Shown piece after piece: positions 44,344 to 52,820 of a stretch of DNA of 64,000 nucleotides (its first letter is position 1; each line of letters begins with the position of its first letter). Location: positions 120,105-184,104 of the forward strand of contig NZ_BAAAYN010000026.1 in assembly GCF_039536245.1 (NCBI RefSeq), written 5' to 3'. The notes beneath the pieces were generated by a model. That model was not told the DNA's origin. It was given only the letters and a program-made list of their open reading frames with translations, and did no database searches. Position numbers and translations under genes: made by a program. This DNA is from Cryptosporangium minutisporangium (GTDB lineage: Bacteria; Actinomycetota; Actinomycetes; Mycobacteriales; Cryptosporangiaceae).

Positions 44344-45732
44344 ATGCCGGAATCAGTACTCAGCCTCTGGCTCGACGGCCGGGCACCCGGCCCGGCCGCC
44401 CGGCGTGCCGCACTCGACGGCGACCTCGCCGTCGACGTCGCGATCGTCGGCGCCGGCTTCACCGGGCTGTGGACCGCGTACTACCTCGCGGCAGCCGACC
44501 CGGGGCTGCGCATCGCGGTCCTCGAGGCGGAGTTCGCCGGTTTCGGGGCGTCCGGACGGAACGGTGGCTGGTGCTCGGCCCTGTTCCCAGCGTCCACCGC
44601 CCGGATCGCCAGGGAGCACGGTCGGGACGCCGCGATCGCGCTGCGCCGGGCGATGTTCGACACGGTCGACGAGGTGGGGCGCGTCGCCGCGGCGGAGGAC
44701 CTCGACATCGACTGGGCCAAGGGCGGGACGCTGACGCTCGCGGCCGGCGCCGCCGCTGCAGCCCAGGAGGAGCGCCTCCGCGCCGAACTGGAGGACGAGC
44801 GGCAGTGGGGGTTCGGCGCCGACGACTACCGATGGCTCGGCCCGGACGAGGCGCGGGCCCGCGTCGACGTGGCCACCGAGGTGCGCGGTGCGCTCTACAC
44901 GCCGCACTGTGCGGCGCTGCACCCGGCGAAGCTCGCCCGCGGCCTGGCCGACCTGGTGGAGGCGCGGGGCGTCCGGCTGTTCGAGCAGACCCGGGTGCTG
45001 CGGGTGGAGCCCGGTCGTGCGGTCACGCGGGCCGGCACCGTCACCGCCGACGTGGTCATCCGGGCCACCGAGGGGTACACCCCGTCGCTGCCCGGGTACC
45101 GGCGTGCGGTGGCGCCGCTCTACTCACTGATGATCGCGACCGAGCCGCTGCCTGCCTCGTTCTTCGAGAACGTCGGCTGGGGGGCGCGGGAGACGCTCAC
45201 CGACGGACGGCACCTGATCATCTACGCGCAGCGGACCGCGGACGACCGCATCGCGCTGGGTGGCCGGGGGGCGCCGTACCCGTACGGCTCGAAGCTGCGG
45301 CCGGAGGCCGAGCGGGACCAGGCGGTGTTCTCCGCCCTGCACCAGACGCTGCTGGAGCTGTTCCCGGGCGCCACCGGCGCCGCGGTGACCCACACCTGGG
45401 GTGGGGCGCTGGGCGTGACCCGCGACTGGCACGCGTCGGTGGGGCTGGATCACTCCACCGGCCTCGGCTGGGCCGGTGGGTACGTCGGCGACGGCGTCTC
45501 GACGACGAACCTCGCCGGCCGGACGCTCGCCGACCTGATCTTGCGACGGGACACCGACCTCACGCGGTTGCCGTGGGTCGGGCACCGGTCGCCGCAGTGG
45601 GAGCCCGAGCCGTTGCGGTGGCTGGGGATGTCCGGGGGGCTGTGGGCGATGACCAGCGCCGATCGTGTCGAGGCCCGCACCGGCCGCACCGCCCGCCGCG
45701 CTTCGTTGATGCAGGGTGTGCTCGGCGGCTAG
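44344..45732 (+). CDS. FAD-dependent amine oxidoreductase (DAO/PuuB-like)
   Basis: A 462-residue flavoprotein of the D-amino-acid-oxidase superfamily. The FAD-binding motif AIVGAGFTGLWTAYYLA is near residue 35, ASGRNGGWCSAL follows, and the C-terminal flavin contact is in GYVGDGVSTTNLAGRTLADL. The layout resembles gamma-glutamylputrescine oxidase PuuB and related amine oxidases. With two aldehyde dehydrogenases and an aminotransferase alongside, oxidation of putrescine or a derivative to the aminoaldehyde is the likely role. No glutamate-putrescine ligase is in the window, so free diamine may be the substrate. ATG with GAGGAG seven bases upstream. Confidence 0.87.
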   Translation: MPESVLSLWLDGRAPGPAARRAALDGDLAVDVAIVGAGFTGLWTAYYLAAADPGLRIAVLEAEFAGFGASGRNGGWCSALFPASTARIAREHGRDAAIALRRAMFDTVDEVGRVAAAEDLDIDWAKGGTLTLAAGAAAAAQEERLRAELEDERQWGFGADDYRWLGPDEARARVDVATEVRGALYTPHCAALHPAKLARGLADLVEARGVRLFEQTRVLRVEPGRAVTRAGTVTADVVIRATEGYTPSLPGYRRAVAPLYSLMIATEPLPASFFENVGWGARETLTDGRHLIIYAQRTADDRIALGGRGAPYPYGSKLRPEAERDQAVFSALHQTLLELFPGATGAAVTHTWGGALGVTRDWHASVGLDHSTGLGWAGGYVGDGVSTTNLAGRTLADLILRRDTDLTRLPWVGHRSPQWEPEPLRWLGMSGGLWAMTSADRVEARTGRTARRASLMQGVLGG

Positions 45733-45747
45733 CCCCCCGCAATTCTT

Positions 45748-45797
45748 TGGCCAGTTATCGACCTATCGCCGGCCGGTGACAGGTCGATAACTGGCCA
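45748..45797. terminator. 17-bp perfect hairpin between convergent genes
   Basis: TGGCCAGTTATCGACCT (45748-45764) pairs exactly with 45781-45797 around a 16-base loop. It separates the plus-strand oxidoreductase from the minus-strand aldehyde dehydrogenase 2 and is followed by ATTTCTG on the plus strand and by AAAGAATT on the minus strand. Probable bidirectional terminator. Confidence 0.8.
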
Positions 45798-45814
45798 GAT
45801 TTCTGACGCGGGGG

Positions 45815-47239
45815 TCAGGCGTCGATGTTGGTCATGACGTGCTTGATGCGGGTGTAGTCCTCCAGGCCGTACATGCTCAGGTCCTTGCCGTAGCCGGAGT
45901 GCTTGAAGCCACCGTGCGGCATCTCGGCCACCAGCGGGATGTGCGTGTTGATCCAGACGCACCCGAAGTCCAGCTTCTTGGCCATCCGCATCGCCCGCCC
46001 GTGGTCCTTCGTCCACACCGACGACGCGAGCCCGTACTTCACCCCGTTGGCCCAACGCAGGGCCTCGTCCTCGTCGGAGAACTTCTGCACGGTGATGACC
46101 GGCCCGAACACCTCGTTCTGCACGATCTCGTCGTCCTGGTTGAGGCCCGACACCACCGTCGGCGCGTAGAAGAACCCACGGTCGCCCACCCGGGCGCCGC
46201 CCGCGTCGAGCGACGCGTGGTCGGGCAGCCGGTTGATGAAGCCGGACACCTTCTCCAGCTGCGCCGCGGAGTTGACCGGCCCGTACAGCGCGTCGCCGTC
46301 CGACGGCGGGGCCGTGCGAGTGCCCCGCGCCTGCTCGGCCAGGGCCGCCACGAAGTCGCCGTGCAGACCCGGCGCCACCAGCACCCGGGTGGCCGCCGTG
46401 CAGTCCTGACCGGCGTTGAAGTAGCCCGCGACAGCGATCGCCTCCGCGGCGGCCTCCAGGTCGGCGTCGTCGAACACGATCACCGGCGCCTTGCCGCCCA
46501 GCTCCAGGTGGACGCGCTTGAGATCGCGCGCCGCCGCCCCGGCGACCTCCATGCCCGCCCGCACCGAACCGGTGATCGACACCATGTCCACGTCCGGGTG
46601 GTCCACCAGCGCTCGGCCGGTGTCCCGGTCACCGGTGATCACGTTGAACACGCCTTCGGGAAGGAACTCGGCCGCGATCTCGGCCAACAGGAGCGTGGAT
46701 GCCGGGGTGGTGTCGGAGGGCTTGAGCACCACGGTGTTGCCCGCGGCGATCGCCGGCGCGAACTTCCACACCGCCATCATCATCGGGTAGTTCCACGGCG
46801 CGACCTGCCCGCAGACGCCCACCGGCTCCCGCCGGATCATCGACGTGTGCCCGGCCATGTACTCGCCGGCCGACTTGCCCTCCAGCACCCGGGCCGCGCC
46901 GGCGAAGAACCGGATCTGGTCGACCATCGGAGGAATCTCTTCCTCCATCGTCAGCTGGATCGGCTTGCCGGTGTTCTCCGACTCGACCTTCACGAGTTCC
47001 TCGGCGCGCTCCTCGATCGCGTCCGCGAGCTTGAGCAGCGCCCGCTGCCGCTCGCTCGGGGTGGAGTCCCGCCACGACTCGAACGCGGTCCGCGCGGTCT
47101 GCACCGCACGATCCACGTCGGCGGCGCCGGAGAGCGGAGCGCTGGTGTACACGTCTCCGGTACTCGGGTCCACCACATCGAGCGTCCGACCGTCGGCGGC
47201 GGCCGCGCGCGCCCCACCGACGAAGTTCTGCAGCGTCAT
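45815..47239 (-). CDS. Aldehyde dehydrogenase, gamma-aminobutyraldehyde type (paralogue 2)
   Basis: A 474-residue aldehyde dehydrogenase. The active-site Glu is in HLELGGKAPVIVF, the Cys in NAGQDCTAATRVL, with VFGPVITVQKF near the C-terminus. ATG at 47239 (MTLQNFVGG) was chosen because family members begin here; the frame extends ten codons further. The DYTRIKHVM ending and overall layout match gamma-aminobutyraldehyde dehydrogenases of PatD/YdcW type. It is a paralogue of the gene at 42488-44035. It diverges from the Lrp-type regulator across repeat copy C. Confidence 0.9.
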   Translation of the reverse strand: MTLQNFVGGARAAAADGRTLDVVDPSTGDVYTSAPLSGAADVDRAVQTARTAFESWRDSTPSERQRALLKLADAIEERAEELVKVESENTGKPIQLTMEEEIPPMVDQIRFFAGAARVLEGKSAGEYMAGHTSMIRREPVGVCGQVAPWNYPMMMAVWKFAPAIAAGNTVVLKPSDTTPASTLLLAEIAAEFLPEGVFNVITGDRDTGRALVDHPDVDMVSITGSVRAGMEVAGAAARDLKRVHLELGGKAPVIVFDDADLEAAAEAIAVAGYFNAGQDCTAATRVLVAPGLHGDFVAALAEQARGTRTAPPSDGDALYGPVNSAAQLEKVSGFINRLPDHASLDAGGARVGDRGFFYAPTVVSGLNQDDEIVQNEVFGPVITVQKFSDEDEALRWANGVKYGLASSVWTKDHGRAMRMAKKLDFGCVWINTHIPLVAEMPHGGFKHSGYGKDLSMYGLEDYTRIKHVMTNIDA

Positions 47240-47277
47240 CGTCTCTCCGTAACCTCGCCTGACCTGCACAGGGCACT

Positions 47278-47343
47278 GAACTCTTTGCGACCTCCGGCCG
47301 TCGCCCTGGTTGAGACCTCAGCCGGCGCCGGTCGAAAGAATCC
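47278..47343. repeat. Dispersed intergenic repeat, copy C (inverted relative to A and B)
   Basis: About 66 bp in the divergent gap between aldehyde dehydrogenase 2 and the Lrp-type gene. The ends are GAACTCTTTGCGACC and GGTCGAAAGAATCC, inverted relative to each other. Its reverse complement aligns with copy B over the full length (TTTCGACCGGCG at one end, GGAGGTCG near the other, GAGGTC in the middle). Confidence 0.68.
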
Positions 47344-47455
47344 ACTCCGGGGCCTGTCCCGGACGGCCATCAGTCTCGTGGCAACACCCGGGGGACGCGC
47401 GGAGCACTCACTATCTCACGGCATCCGTAACGGAATCCGCAAGAAGTTGGAGCCC

Positions 47456-47992
47456 ATGCAACGGAATCACTTGCAGAACTGGCCCCTCCTCCGCGACCAT
47501 GAGCGGGTGCAGCCCACCTCCTCGAGTCGCTCCGCTGGCCCGCCTGTCGTCCTCGACGACATCGCGAAACGGATCATCGAGCAGCTCCAACGGGACGGGC
47601 GACGCTCCTACGCGGCGATCGCGAAAGACGTCGGCCTCTCCGAAGCAGCAGTTCGCCAGCGGATCCAGCGCCTCCTCGAGGCGGGGGTGATGCAGATCGT
47701 CGCGGTCACCGACCCGCTGATGCTGGGGTTCCGGCGTCAGGCGATGGTTGGTGTCCGCGCGGAGGGCGATCTCCGTGAGGTGGCCGAGCGCCTCGGCAAG
47801 CTGGACGAGATCGACTACGTCGTGTTGACCGCTGGGTCGTACGACGTCCTGCTCGAGGTGGTCGCCGAGGACGACGACCACCTGCTGCGCGTCGTCAACG
47901 AGCTGATCCGGCAGGTACCCGGTGTGCGGAGCACCGAGATCTTCATGTACCTGCGTCTGGTGAAGCAGACCTACTCCTGGGGGACCAGATGA
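47456..47992 (+). CDS. Lrp/AsnC family regulator
   Basis: A 178-residue regulator. The helix-turn-helix reads LDDIAKRIIEQLQRDGRRSYAAIAKDVGLSEAAVRQRIQRL in the order expected for Lrp (about residues 32-72), and a RAM ligand domain follows (AERLGKLDEIDYVVLTAGSYDVLLEV). ATG at 47456 was chosen; GTG at 47507 would remove a poorly conserved N-terminus. Its stop overlaps the start of the aminotransferase (ATGA), so the two are translationally coupled. Feed-forward control of polyamine catabolism is likely, with an amine or amino acid as effector. Confidence 0.9.
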   Translation: MQRNHLQNWPLLRDHERVQPTSSSRSAGPPVVLDDIAKRIIEQLQRDGRRSYAAIAKDVGLSEAAVRQRIQRLLEAGVMQIVAVTDPLMLGFRRQAMVGVRAEGDLREVAERLGKLDEIDYVVLTAGSYDVLLEVVAEDDDHLLRVVNELIRQVPGVRSTEIFMYLRLVKQTYSWGTR

Positions 47993-49383
47993 CCACCACC
48001 CCGATCGATACTTCCGGGGCAGGAGGGGACAAGCTCTCCCGTACCGCGTACGACCACCTGTGGATGCACTTCACTCGGATGTCGTCGTACGCCTCCGAGC
48101 CCGTCCCCACGATCGTCCGTGGCGATGGGGTGTACATCTACGACACCCACGGCCGACGGTTCCTGGACGGGCTCGCCGGCCTGTTCGTCGTCCAGGCCGG
48201 GCACGGCCGCGTGGAGCTCGCCGAGGCGGCCTACAAGCAGGCGCAGGAGCTCGCGTTCTTCCCGCTCTGGTCGTACGCCCACCCGGGCGCGATCGAGCTG
48301 GCCGAGCGGCTCGCCCACTACGCCCCCGGTGACCTCAACCGGGTGTTCTTCACCACCGGTGGCGGCGAGGCGGTCGAGACCGCATGGAAGGCCGCGAAGC
48401 AGTACTTCAAGCTCACCGGCCGACCGTTAAAGCACAAGGTGATCAGCCGCTCGATCGCCTACCACGGCACGCCGCAGGGCGCGCTCTCGATCACCGGTAT
48501 CCCGGACGCGAAGAAGTACTTCGAGCCGCTGGTGCCGGGCGCGCACAAGGTTCCGAACACGAACTTCTACCGCGCGCCGGAGCACGGCGACGACCTCGAG
48601 CGCTTCGGACGCTGGGCCGCCGACCAGGTCGAGCAGGCAATCGTGATGGAGGGGCCGGACACGGTCGCCGCCGTCTTCGTCGAGCCGGTGCAGAACTCCG
48701 GCGGGTGCTTCCCGCCGCCGCCGGGATACTTCCAGCGTCTCCGGGAGATCTGCGACCGCCACGACGTGCTGCTCGTCTCCGACGAGGTGATCTGCGCGTT
48801 CGGCCGGCTCGGGACGATGTTCGCCTGCGACAAGTTCGACTACGTGCCGGACATCATCACCTGCGCCAAGGGCATGACCTCGGGATACTCGCCGATCGGT
48901 GCGGCGATCTTCTCCGACCGCATCATGGAGCCGTTCCTGCAGGAGGACATGTACTTCCCGCACGGCTACACGTTCGGCGGACACCCGGTTTCGGCGCGGG
49001 TGGCGCTGGCGAACCTCGACCTGTTCGAGCGCGAGGGCCTCAACGAGCACGTGCTCGCGAACGAGGGCGCGTTCCGGTCGACGCTGGAGCGGCTCTACGA
49101 CCTGCCGATCGTCGGTGACGTGCGCGGGAACGGGTACTTCTACGGCATCGAGATGGTCAAGGACAAGGCGACCAAGGAGACGTTCAACGCCGAGGAGAGC
49201 GAGCGGCTCCTGCGCGGATTCCTCTCCAAGGCCCTGTTCGAGGCCGGGTTGTACTGCCGGGCGGACGACCGGGGTGACCCGGTGATCCAGCTCTCGCCGC
49301 CGCTCATCGCCGACCAGGCGCACTTCGACGAGATGGAGCAGATCCTCCGCGGCGTCCTCACCGAAGCCTGGACGAAGATCTAG
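47989..49383 (+). CDS. Class III aminotransferase, putrescine or omega-amine:pyruvate type
   Basis: A 464-residue fold-type I PLP aminotransferase. PLP lysine K294 is in ITCAKGMTSGYSPIGA, the cofactor carboxylate in LLVSDEVICAFGRLG, with FFTTGGGEAVETAWKAAKQYF typical of the SpuC/omega-transaminase branch. It would convert putrescine or a similar diamine to the aminoaldehyde, using pyruvate or 2-oxoglutarate. Coupled to the Lrp-type gene by an ATGA overlap, with the aldehyde dehydrogenases completing the route to GABA. A broader beta-alanine or GABA specificity cannot be excluded. Confidence 0.9.
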   Translation: MTTTPIDTSGAGGDKLSRTAYDHLWMHFTRMSSYASEPVPTIVRGDGVYIYDTHGRRFLDGLAGLFVVQAGHGRVELAEAAYKQAQELAFFPLWSYAHPGAIELAERLAHYAPGDLNRVFFTTGGGEAVETAWKAAKQYFKLTGRPLKHKVISRSIAYHGTPQGALSITGIPDAKKYFEPLVPGAHKVPNTNFYRAPEHGDDLERFGRWAADQVEQAIVMEGPDTVAAVFVEPVQNSGGCFPPPPGYFQRLREICDRHDVLLVSDEVICAFGRLGTMFACDKFDYVPDIITCAKGMTSGYSPIGAAIFSDRIMEPFLQEDMYFPHGYTFGGHPVSARVALANLDLFEREGLNEHVLANEGAFRSTLERLYDLPIVGDVRGNGYFYGIEMVKDKATKETFNAEESERLLRGFLSKALFEAGLYCRADDRGDPVIQLSPPLIADQAHFDEMEQILRGVLTEAWTKI

Positions 49384-49475
49384 CCCCCTTCTACGGCGTG
49401 TCGGCGCCCCGGCGGAACCGGGGCGCCGACGCGTGGGAAGATGCCACCGTTGGGCCCGTGGACGAGGAGGGAACC

Positions 49476-49697
49476 GTGGCTGAGGACGAGCCGGTTATCG
49501 CACCGGACCAGCTGAGGGAGGGACACCCGAAGCTGTGGCGCTGGCTTGCCGTCGCTTCGATCGTCTCGCTGCTGCTGATGATCATCGGCAACCACGAGGG
49601 ACGCGTCGAGGATCTGATCCTGATCAGCATCGCGGCCTTCATCGCCCTCGCGCTGGCGTGGGACGCCGTACAGCGGCGGTACGGCGTCAAGCGCTGA
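49476..49697 (+). CDS. DUF2631 family small membrane protein
   Basis: A 73-residue protein with two membrane segments around the family signature IIGNHEGRVEDLILI. GTG at 49476 was chosen because GAGGAGG lies five bases upstream; an upstream GTG at 49458 is weaker. DUF2631 genes normally sit between rlmN and dxr in actinobacteria, so this marks the old junction of the conserved block. It lies 92 bp after the aminotransferase and ends in a strong bidirectional terminator. Function unknown. Confidence 0.85.
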   Translation: MAEDEPVIAPDQLREGHPKLWRWLAVASIVSLLLMIIGNHEGRVEDLILISIAAFIALALAWDAVQRRYGVKR

Positions 49698-49715
49698 CAC
49701 CCCGCATCGAACGAC

Positions 49716-49746
49716 GAAGGGCCCCGGGATCACCCCGGGGCCCTTC
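49716..49746. terminator. Bidirectional terminator
   Basis: GAAGGGCCCCGGG (49716-49728) pairs with CCCGGGGCCCTTC (49734-49746), a 13-bp perfect stem with a five-base loop, between convergent DUF2631 and DivIVA-type genes. Plus-strand read-out continues TCCGTTGG. Confidence 0.85.
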
Positions 49747-49761
49747 TCCGTTGGTAACGCG

Positions 49762-51531
49762 TCAGCCGACTCGGCGGCTGTAGAGGCCGCGGACCTGGCG
49801 CAGCGCCTCGTCCACGTCGTCCTCGAAGTAGCCACCCTGCACCAGGCCGAACTGGCCGGGCATCAGGTCGCTGTCGGAGACCTGGCCGCCGCTGCGGCCC
49901 TCCATCATCGCCTGGATCGCATCGAACAGCCGCTCCACCTGACCCGGGTCGTACCCGGAGCCGAAGCGACGGGGGCGGAAGCTCGACCGCAGCTCGGCGA
50001 CGACGGCCTTGTCCTCGTTGGTGAACGGCGAGACGAGGCCGGGAACCGCCCCCATCTCCATCGTCATCTCCTTGCCGTACCGGCCCGCGTACTCGGGCTC
50101 GGCCGCGCCGCGGCCGGCGGGGAGCTCGCGGAACGACGACTCGCCGCCGAACTGGCGACCGCCGCGGGGCGGCGGCACCGATCCGGAGACCGGGATCCCG
50201 GAGACCACCGGCTGCGGGCCGGTCGACTCGGGCTCCGGGTAGCGTCCGCCGGTGCGGTACTCGCCGGAGGTCTGGTACTGGTCGGAACCCGGGTACTGGC
50301 CGCCTCGGTACTGGCCGGCGAACTCGCGGGCGGGCACGTCACCGTAGGACGGGCCCTCCTGGTACGGCGTCGGCTCGGGGTAACCACCGCGCGGCCGCCC
50401 ACCGCCGTACGGAGCGCCGGAGTACGGCTGCCCCTCCGGGTAGGACGGGCCCTCCCGGTACGGCGCTCCCTCGGCGTACGAGGGGCCTTCCCGGTACCCA
50501 CCCGCAGAGCCGTACGGCGGCACCTCCGCGTACGCGGTCTGGTCGAGGTACGGCGCCTGCTCCGGGTACTGCGTCGGGGCTTCCTGGTACCGCCCGGCAC
50601 CCGGGCGGTCCGCGTAGGCCACCTGCTCGGCGTAGGGCGCGCCCTCGCCGTAGGACGGCTGGTCGACGTAGGGCGGCGCGTTGTCGTACCGCTCGTTACC
50701 GCGGTACCCGGCGCCACCGCCGTAGGACGGCTCCTCCCGGTAGCGGTCGCCGTACGGCGCCTGCTCCGGGTAGGGCGCGCTGTCGCGGTAGCGGTCGTCG
50801 CGGTAGGGCTCGGGCTGCTCGTTCCAGCCACCGCCGCTGACCGGGGCACCCCGGTACTCCGCGGGCTCGCGCATCGGGGCCGGCTGGTGGATCGTCGCGG
50901 CCTCACGCATCGGCTCGCGGGCCGGCCCACCACGGTCGTACCCGGCCGCGAAGCCGGGCTCCGCACCGCGGTAGCCACCACCGTAGGACGGCTCCTCGCG
51001 GTAGCCCCCGCCGCCGTAGACGCCCGGCTCGTCGCGGAAGCCCGCGCGGTCGTCCGGCTCGTCGCGGTACGGGCTCTGGCCGTACACGCCGGCGGGCTCG
51101 TCACGGAAGCCGGGACGGCCGTACGCGCCGGAGGGCTCGTTGCGGAACCCACCACCGCCGCCGTACGTGGCCGGCTCGGGCGGCAGCGCCGCGGCACCAG
51201 CCGCGCCGTATGCGGGCACCTCTTCGCGGTCCTGGTACGCCGACGGACCGGCTTCCAGCGCGCGGAATCCGTTCGAGCCGCGCGGCGGTAGGCCGGAGGC
51301 CAGCTCGTCCAGCTCCTTCTCGAGCCGGTCGAGGTGGAGGTCCACCTGCCACTCGTCGTAGCCGCCGAAGCGGGTGCGGAACACCACGTCCCGGATGTCC
51401 GCGGCGGTCAGCGGCTCGCCAATGGGTCGCCGCGCCAGCGTCGCCTCGGCCCGGTCGAGGAACTCGTCGACCTCGTCGACCTTGTATCCCCGCTTCAGAG
51501 CCTTGCGGCGGAACCTGTCGCCCTGCGCCAT
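49762..51531 (-). CDS. DivIVA-domain protein with a long Tyr/Pro/Gly-rich repeat region
   Basis: A 589-residue protein in three parts. Residues 1 to about 80 contain a DivIVA-like module (FRRKALKRGYKVDEVDEFLDRAE, then FGGYDEWQVDLHLDRLEKEL). About residues 95-480 are low complexity with dozens of Y-x-(E/D)-x-P-(S/P)-Y, REEPSYGG and YPEQAPY-type units. The C-terminus (about 510-589) has a second DivIVA-like module (LRSSFRPRRFGSGYDPGQVERLFDAI, GGYFEDDVDEALRQVRGLY). ATG at 51531 has GGAGG about ten bases upstream; ATG at 51540 overlaps the rlmN stop but is too close to that site. DivIVA proteins scaffold at curved membranes and growing tips. Confidence 0.83.
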   Translation of the reverse strand: MAQGDRFRRKALKRGYKVDEVDEFLDRAEATLARRPIGEPLTAADIRDVVFRTRFGGYDEWQVDLHLDRLEKELDELASGLPPRGSNGFRALEAGPSAYQDREEVPAYGAAGAAALPPEPATYGGGGGFRNEPSGAYGRPGFRDEPAGVYGQSPYRDEPDDRAGFRDEPGVYGGGGYREEPSYGGGYRGAEPGFAAGYDRGGPAREPMREAATIHQPAPMREPAEYRGAPVSGGGWNEQPEPYRDDRYRDSAPYPEQAPYGDRYREEPSYGGGAGYRGNERYDNAPPYVDQPSYGEGAPYAEQVAYADRPGAGRYQEAPTQYPEQAPYLDQTAYAEVPPYGSAGGYREGPSYAEGAPYREGPSYPEGQPYSGAPYGGGRPRGGYPEPTPYQEGPSYGDVPAREFAGQYRGGQYPGSDQYQTSGEYRTGGRYPEPESTGPQPVVSGIPVSGSVPPPRGGRQFGGESSFRELPAGRGAAEPEYAGRYGKEMTMEMGAVPGLVSPFTNEDKAVVAELRSSFRPRRFGSGYDPGQVERLFDAIQAMMEGRSGGQVSDSDLMPGQFGLVQGGYFEDDVDEALRQVRGLYSRRVG

Positions 51532-51536
51532 CGTCC

Positions 51537-52637
51537 TCATACCTCCGCTGCCGCGAGCTGGCCACATGCGCCGTCGATTTCTCGACCGCGTGTGTCCCGG
51601 ACCGTGGTCGGGACGCCTGCGGCCCGCAACCGGTGCACGAACTCCCGCTCCACTGACTTCGGGCTGGCGTCCCAGTCACTGCCCGGGGTCGGATTGAGCG
51701 GAATCAGGTTCACGTGAGCGAGCCGGCCCGCCAGCAGCCGACCCAGCAGGTCCGCTCGCCAGGGGTGATCGTTCACGTCCTTGATCATGGCGTACTCGAT
51801 CGAGACGCGTCGCCCGGTTCGCTCGGCATACTCCCAAGCCGCCCCGAGAACCTCAGCGACCTTCCATCGGGAGTTCACCGGTACCAGGGTGTCTCGTAGT
51901 TCGTCGTCAGGCGCGTGCAGGGACACCGCGAGAGTGGCGTTAATACCCTCGCCTGTCAACCGCTTGATCGCAGGTACCAGGCCCACCGTGGAAATGGTGA
52001 CCGAACGTTGGGAGAGACCCAGGCCGTCCGGTGGGGCGTCGGTGATCCGATGGAACGCCGCGAGCACCCGCTTGTAGTTGGCGAGCGGTTCGCCCATGCC
52101 CATGAAAACCACGTTGGACAGTCGGTCGCCCGTCTTCGCCATCTCCCGTGCCGCCACCATCACCTGCTCGACGATCTCAGCCGTCGAGAGGTTCCGGGTC
52201 AGGCCGTTCTGACCAGTGGCGCAGAACGGGCACGCCATGCCGCAGCCGGCCTGGCTGGAGATGCAGACCGTCGCGCGGTCGGGGTAGCGCATCAGCACGC
52301 TCTCGACGAGCGCGCCGTCGAACGTGCGCCAGAGCCACTTGCGGGTCGAGTCGTCGTCGCACGCGACCGACCGCACCGGCGTCAGCAGTCGGGGCAGCAG
52401 CGCCTCGGCGAGCGGTGCACGGTCGGCAGCGGGCAGGTCGGTCATCCCGGCCGGGTCGGCAGACGGATCAGAGTTCAGACGCCCGAAGTAGTGGGCGGAC
52501 AGCTGCTTGGCCCGATAGGCGGGACGACCCAGGGCGGACACGGCCGCACGACGCTCCGCTGGGTCGAGATCCGCCAGGTGGCGGGGCGGGGCGGTTCGGC
52601 GGGGCGCGTCAAGCACCAAAGGGAGTGTCGTCGTCAT
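51537..52637 (-). CDS. rlmN: Dual-specificity RNA methyltransferase RlmN (23S A2503 / tRNA A37)
   Basis: A 366-residue radical-SAM enzyme that makes C2-methyladenosine in 23S rRNA and some tRNAs. The cluster motif [13 protein letters not shown] holds the CxxxCxxC ligands. Other blocks are [32 protein letters not shown] and the late catalytic cysteine region [13 protein letters not shown] at 52637 was chosen over an upstream frame extension because the enzyme family begins with this segment. It lies in the conserved order cdsA-rlmN, with a 183-bp gap to cdsA that is relatively AT-rich and probably holds its promoter. Confidence 0.96.
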   Translation of the reverse strand: MTTTLPLVLDAPRRTAPPRHLADLDPAERRAAVSALGRPAYRAKQLSAHYFGRLNSDPSADPAGMTDLPAADRAPLAEALLPRLLTPVRSVACDDDSTRKWLWRTFDGALVESVLMRYPDRATVCISSQAGCGMACPFCATGQNGLTRNLSTAEIVEQVMVAAREMAKTGDRLSNVVFMGMGEPLANYKRVLAAFHRITDAPPDGLGLSQRSVTISTVGLVPAIKRLTGEGINATLAVSLHAPDDELRDTLVPVNSRWKVAEVLGAAWEYAERTGRRVSIEYAMIKDVNDHPWRADLLGRLLAGRLAHVNLIPLNPTPGSDWDASPKSVEREFVHRLRAAGVPTTVRDTRGREIDGACGQLAAAEV

Positions 52638-52820
52638 CGCTTGCTTATTGTCACACGCCGCAGCGGGCTCGCGGCTGGTCTCGGACAGAGGCATCCGCCA
52701 CGAAGGCGTCTCTCACAGTGACTTGCTACCGTTTCACAGCTCTCAGTAGTTCTACGATCGCAGCCAGCAATGGGTTCGCGCATTTTCGCGATCACTTTTT
52801 CGCTCACTGTTTTCCGGCGG

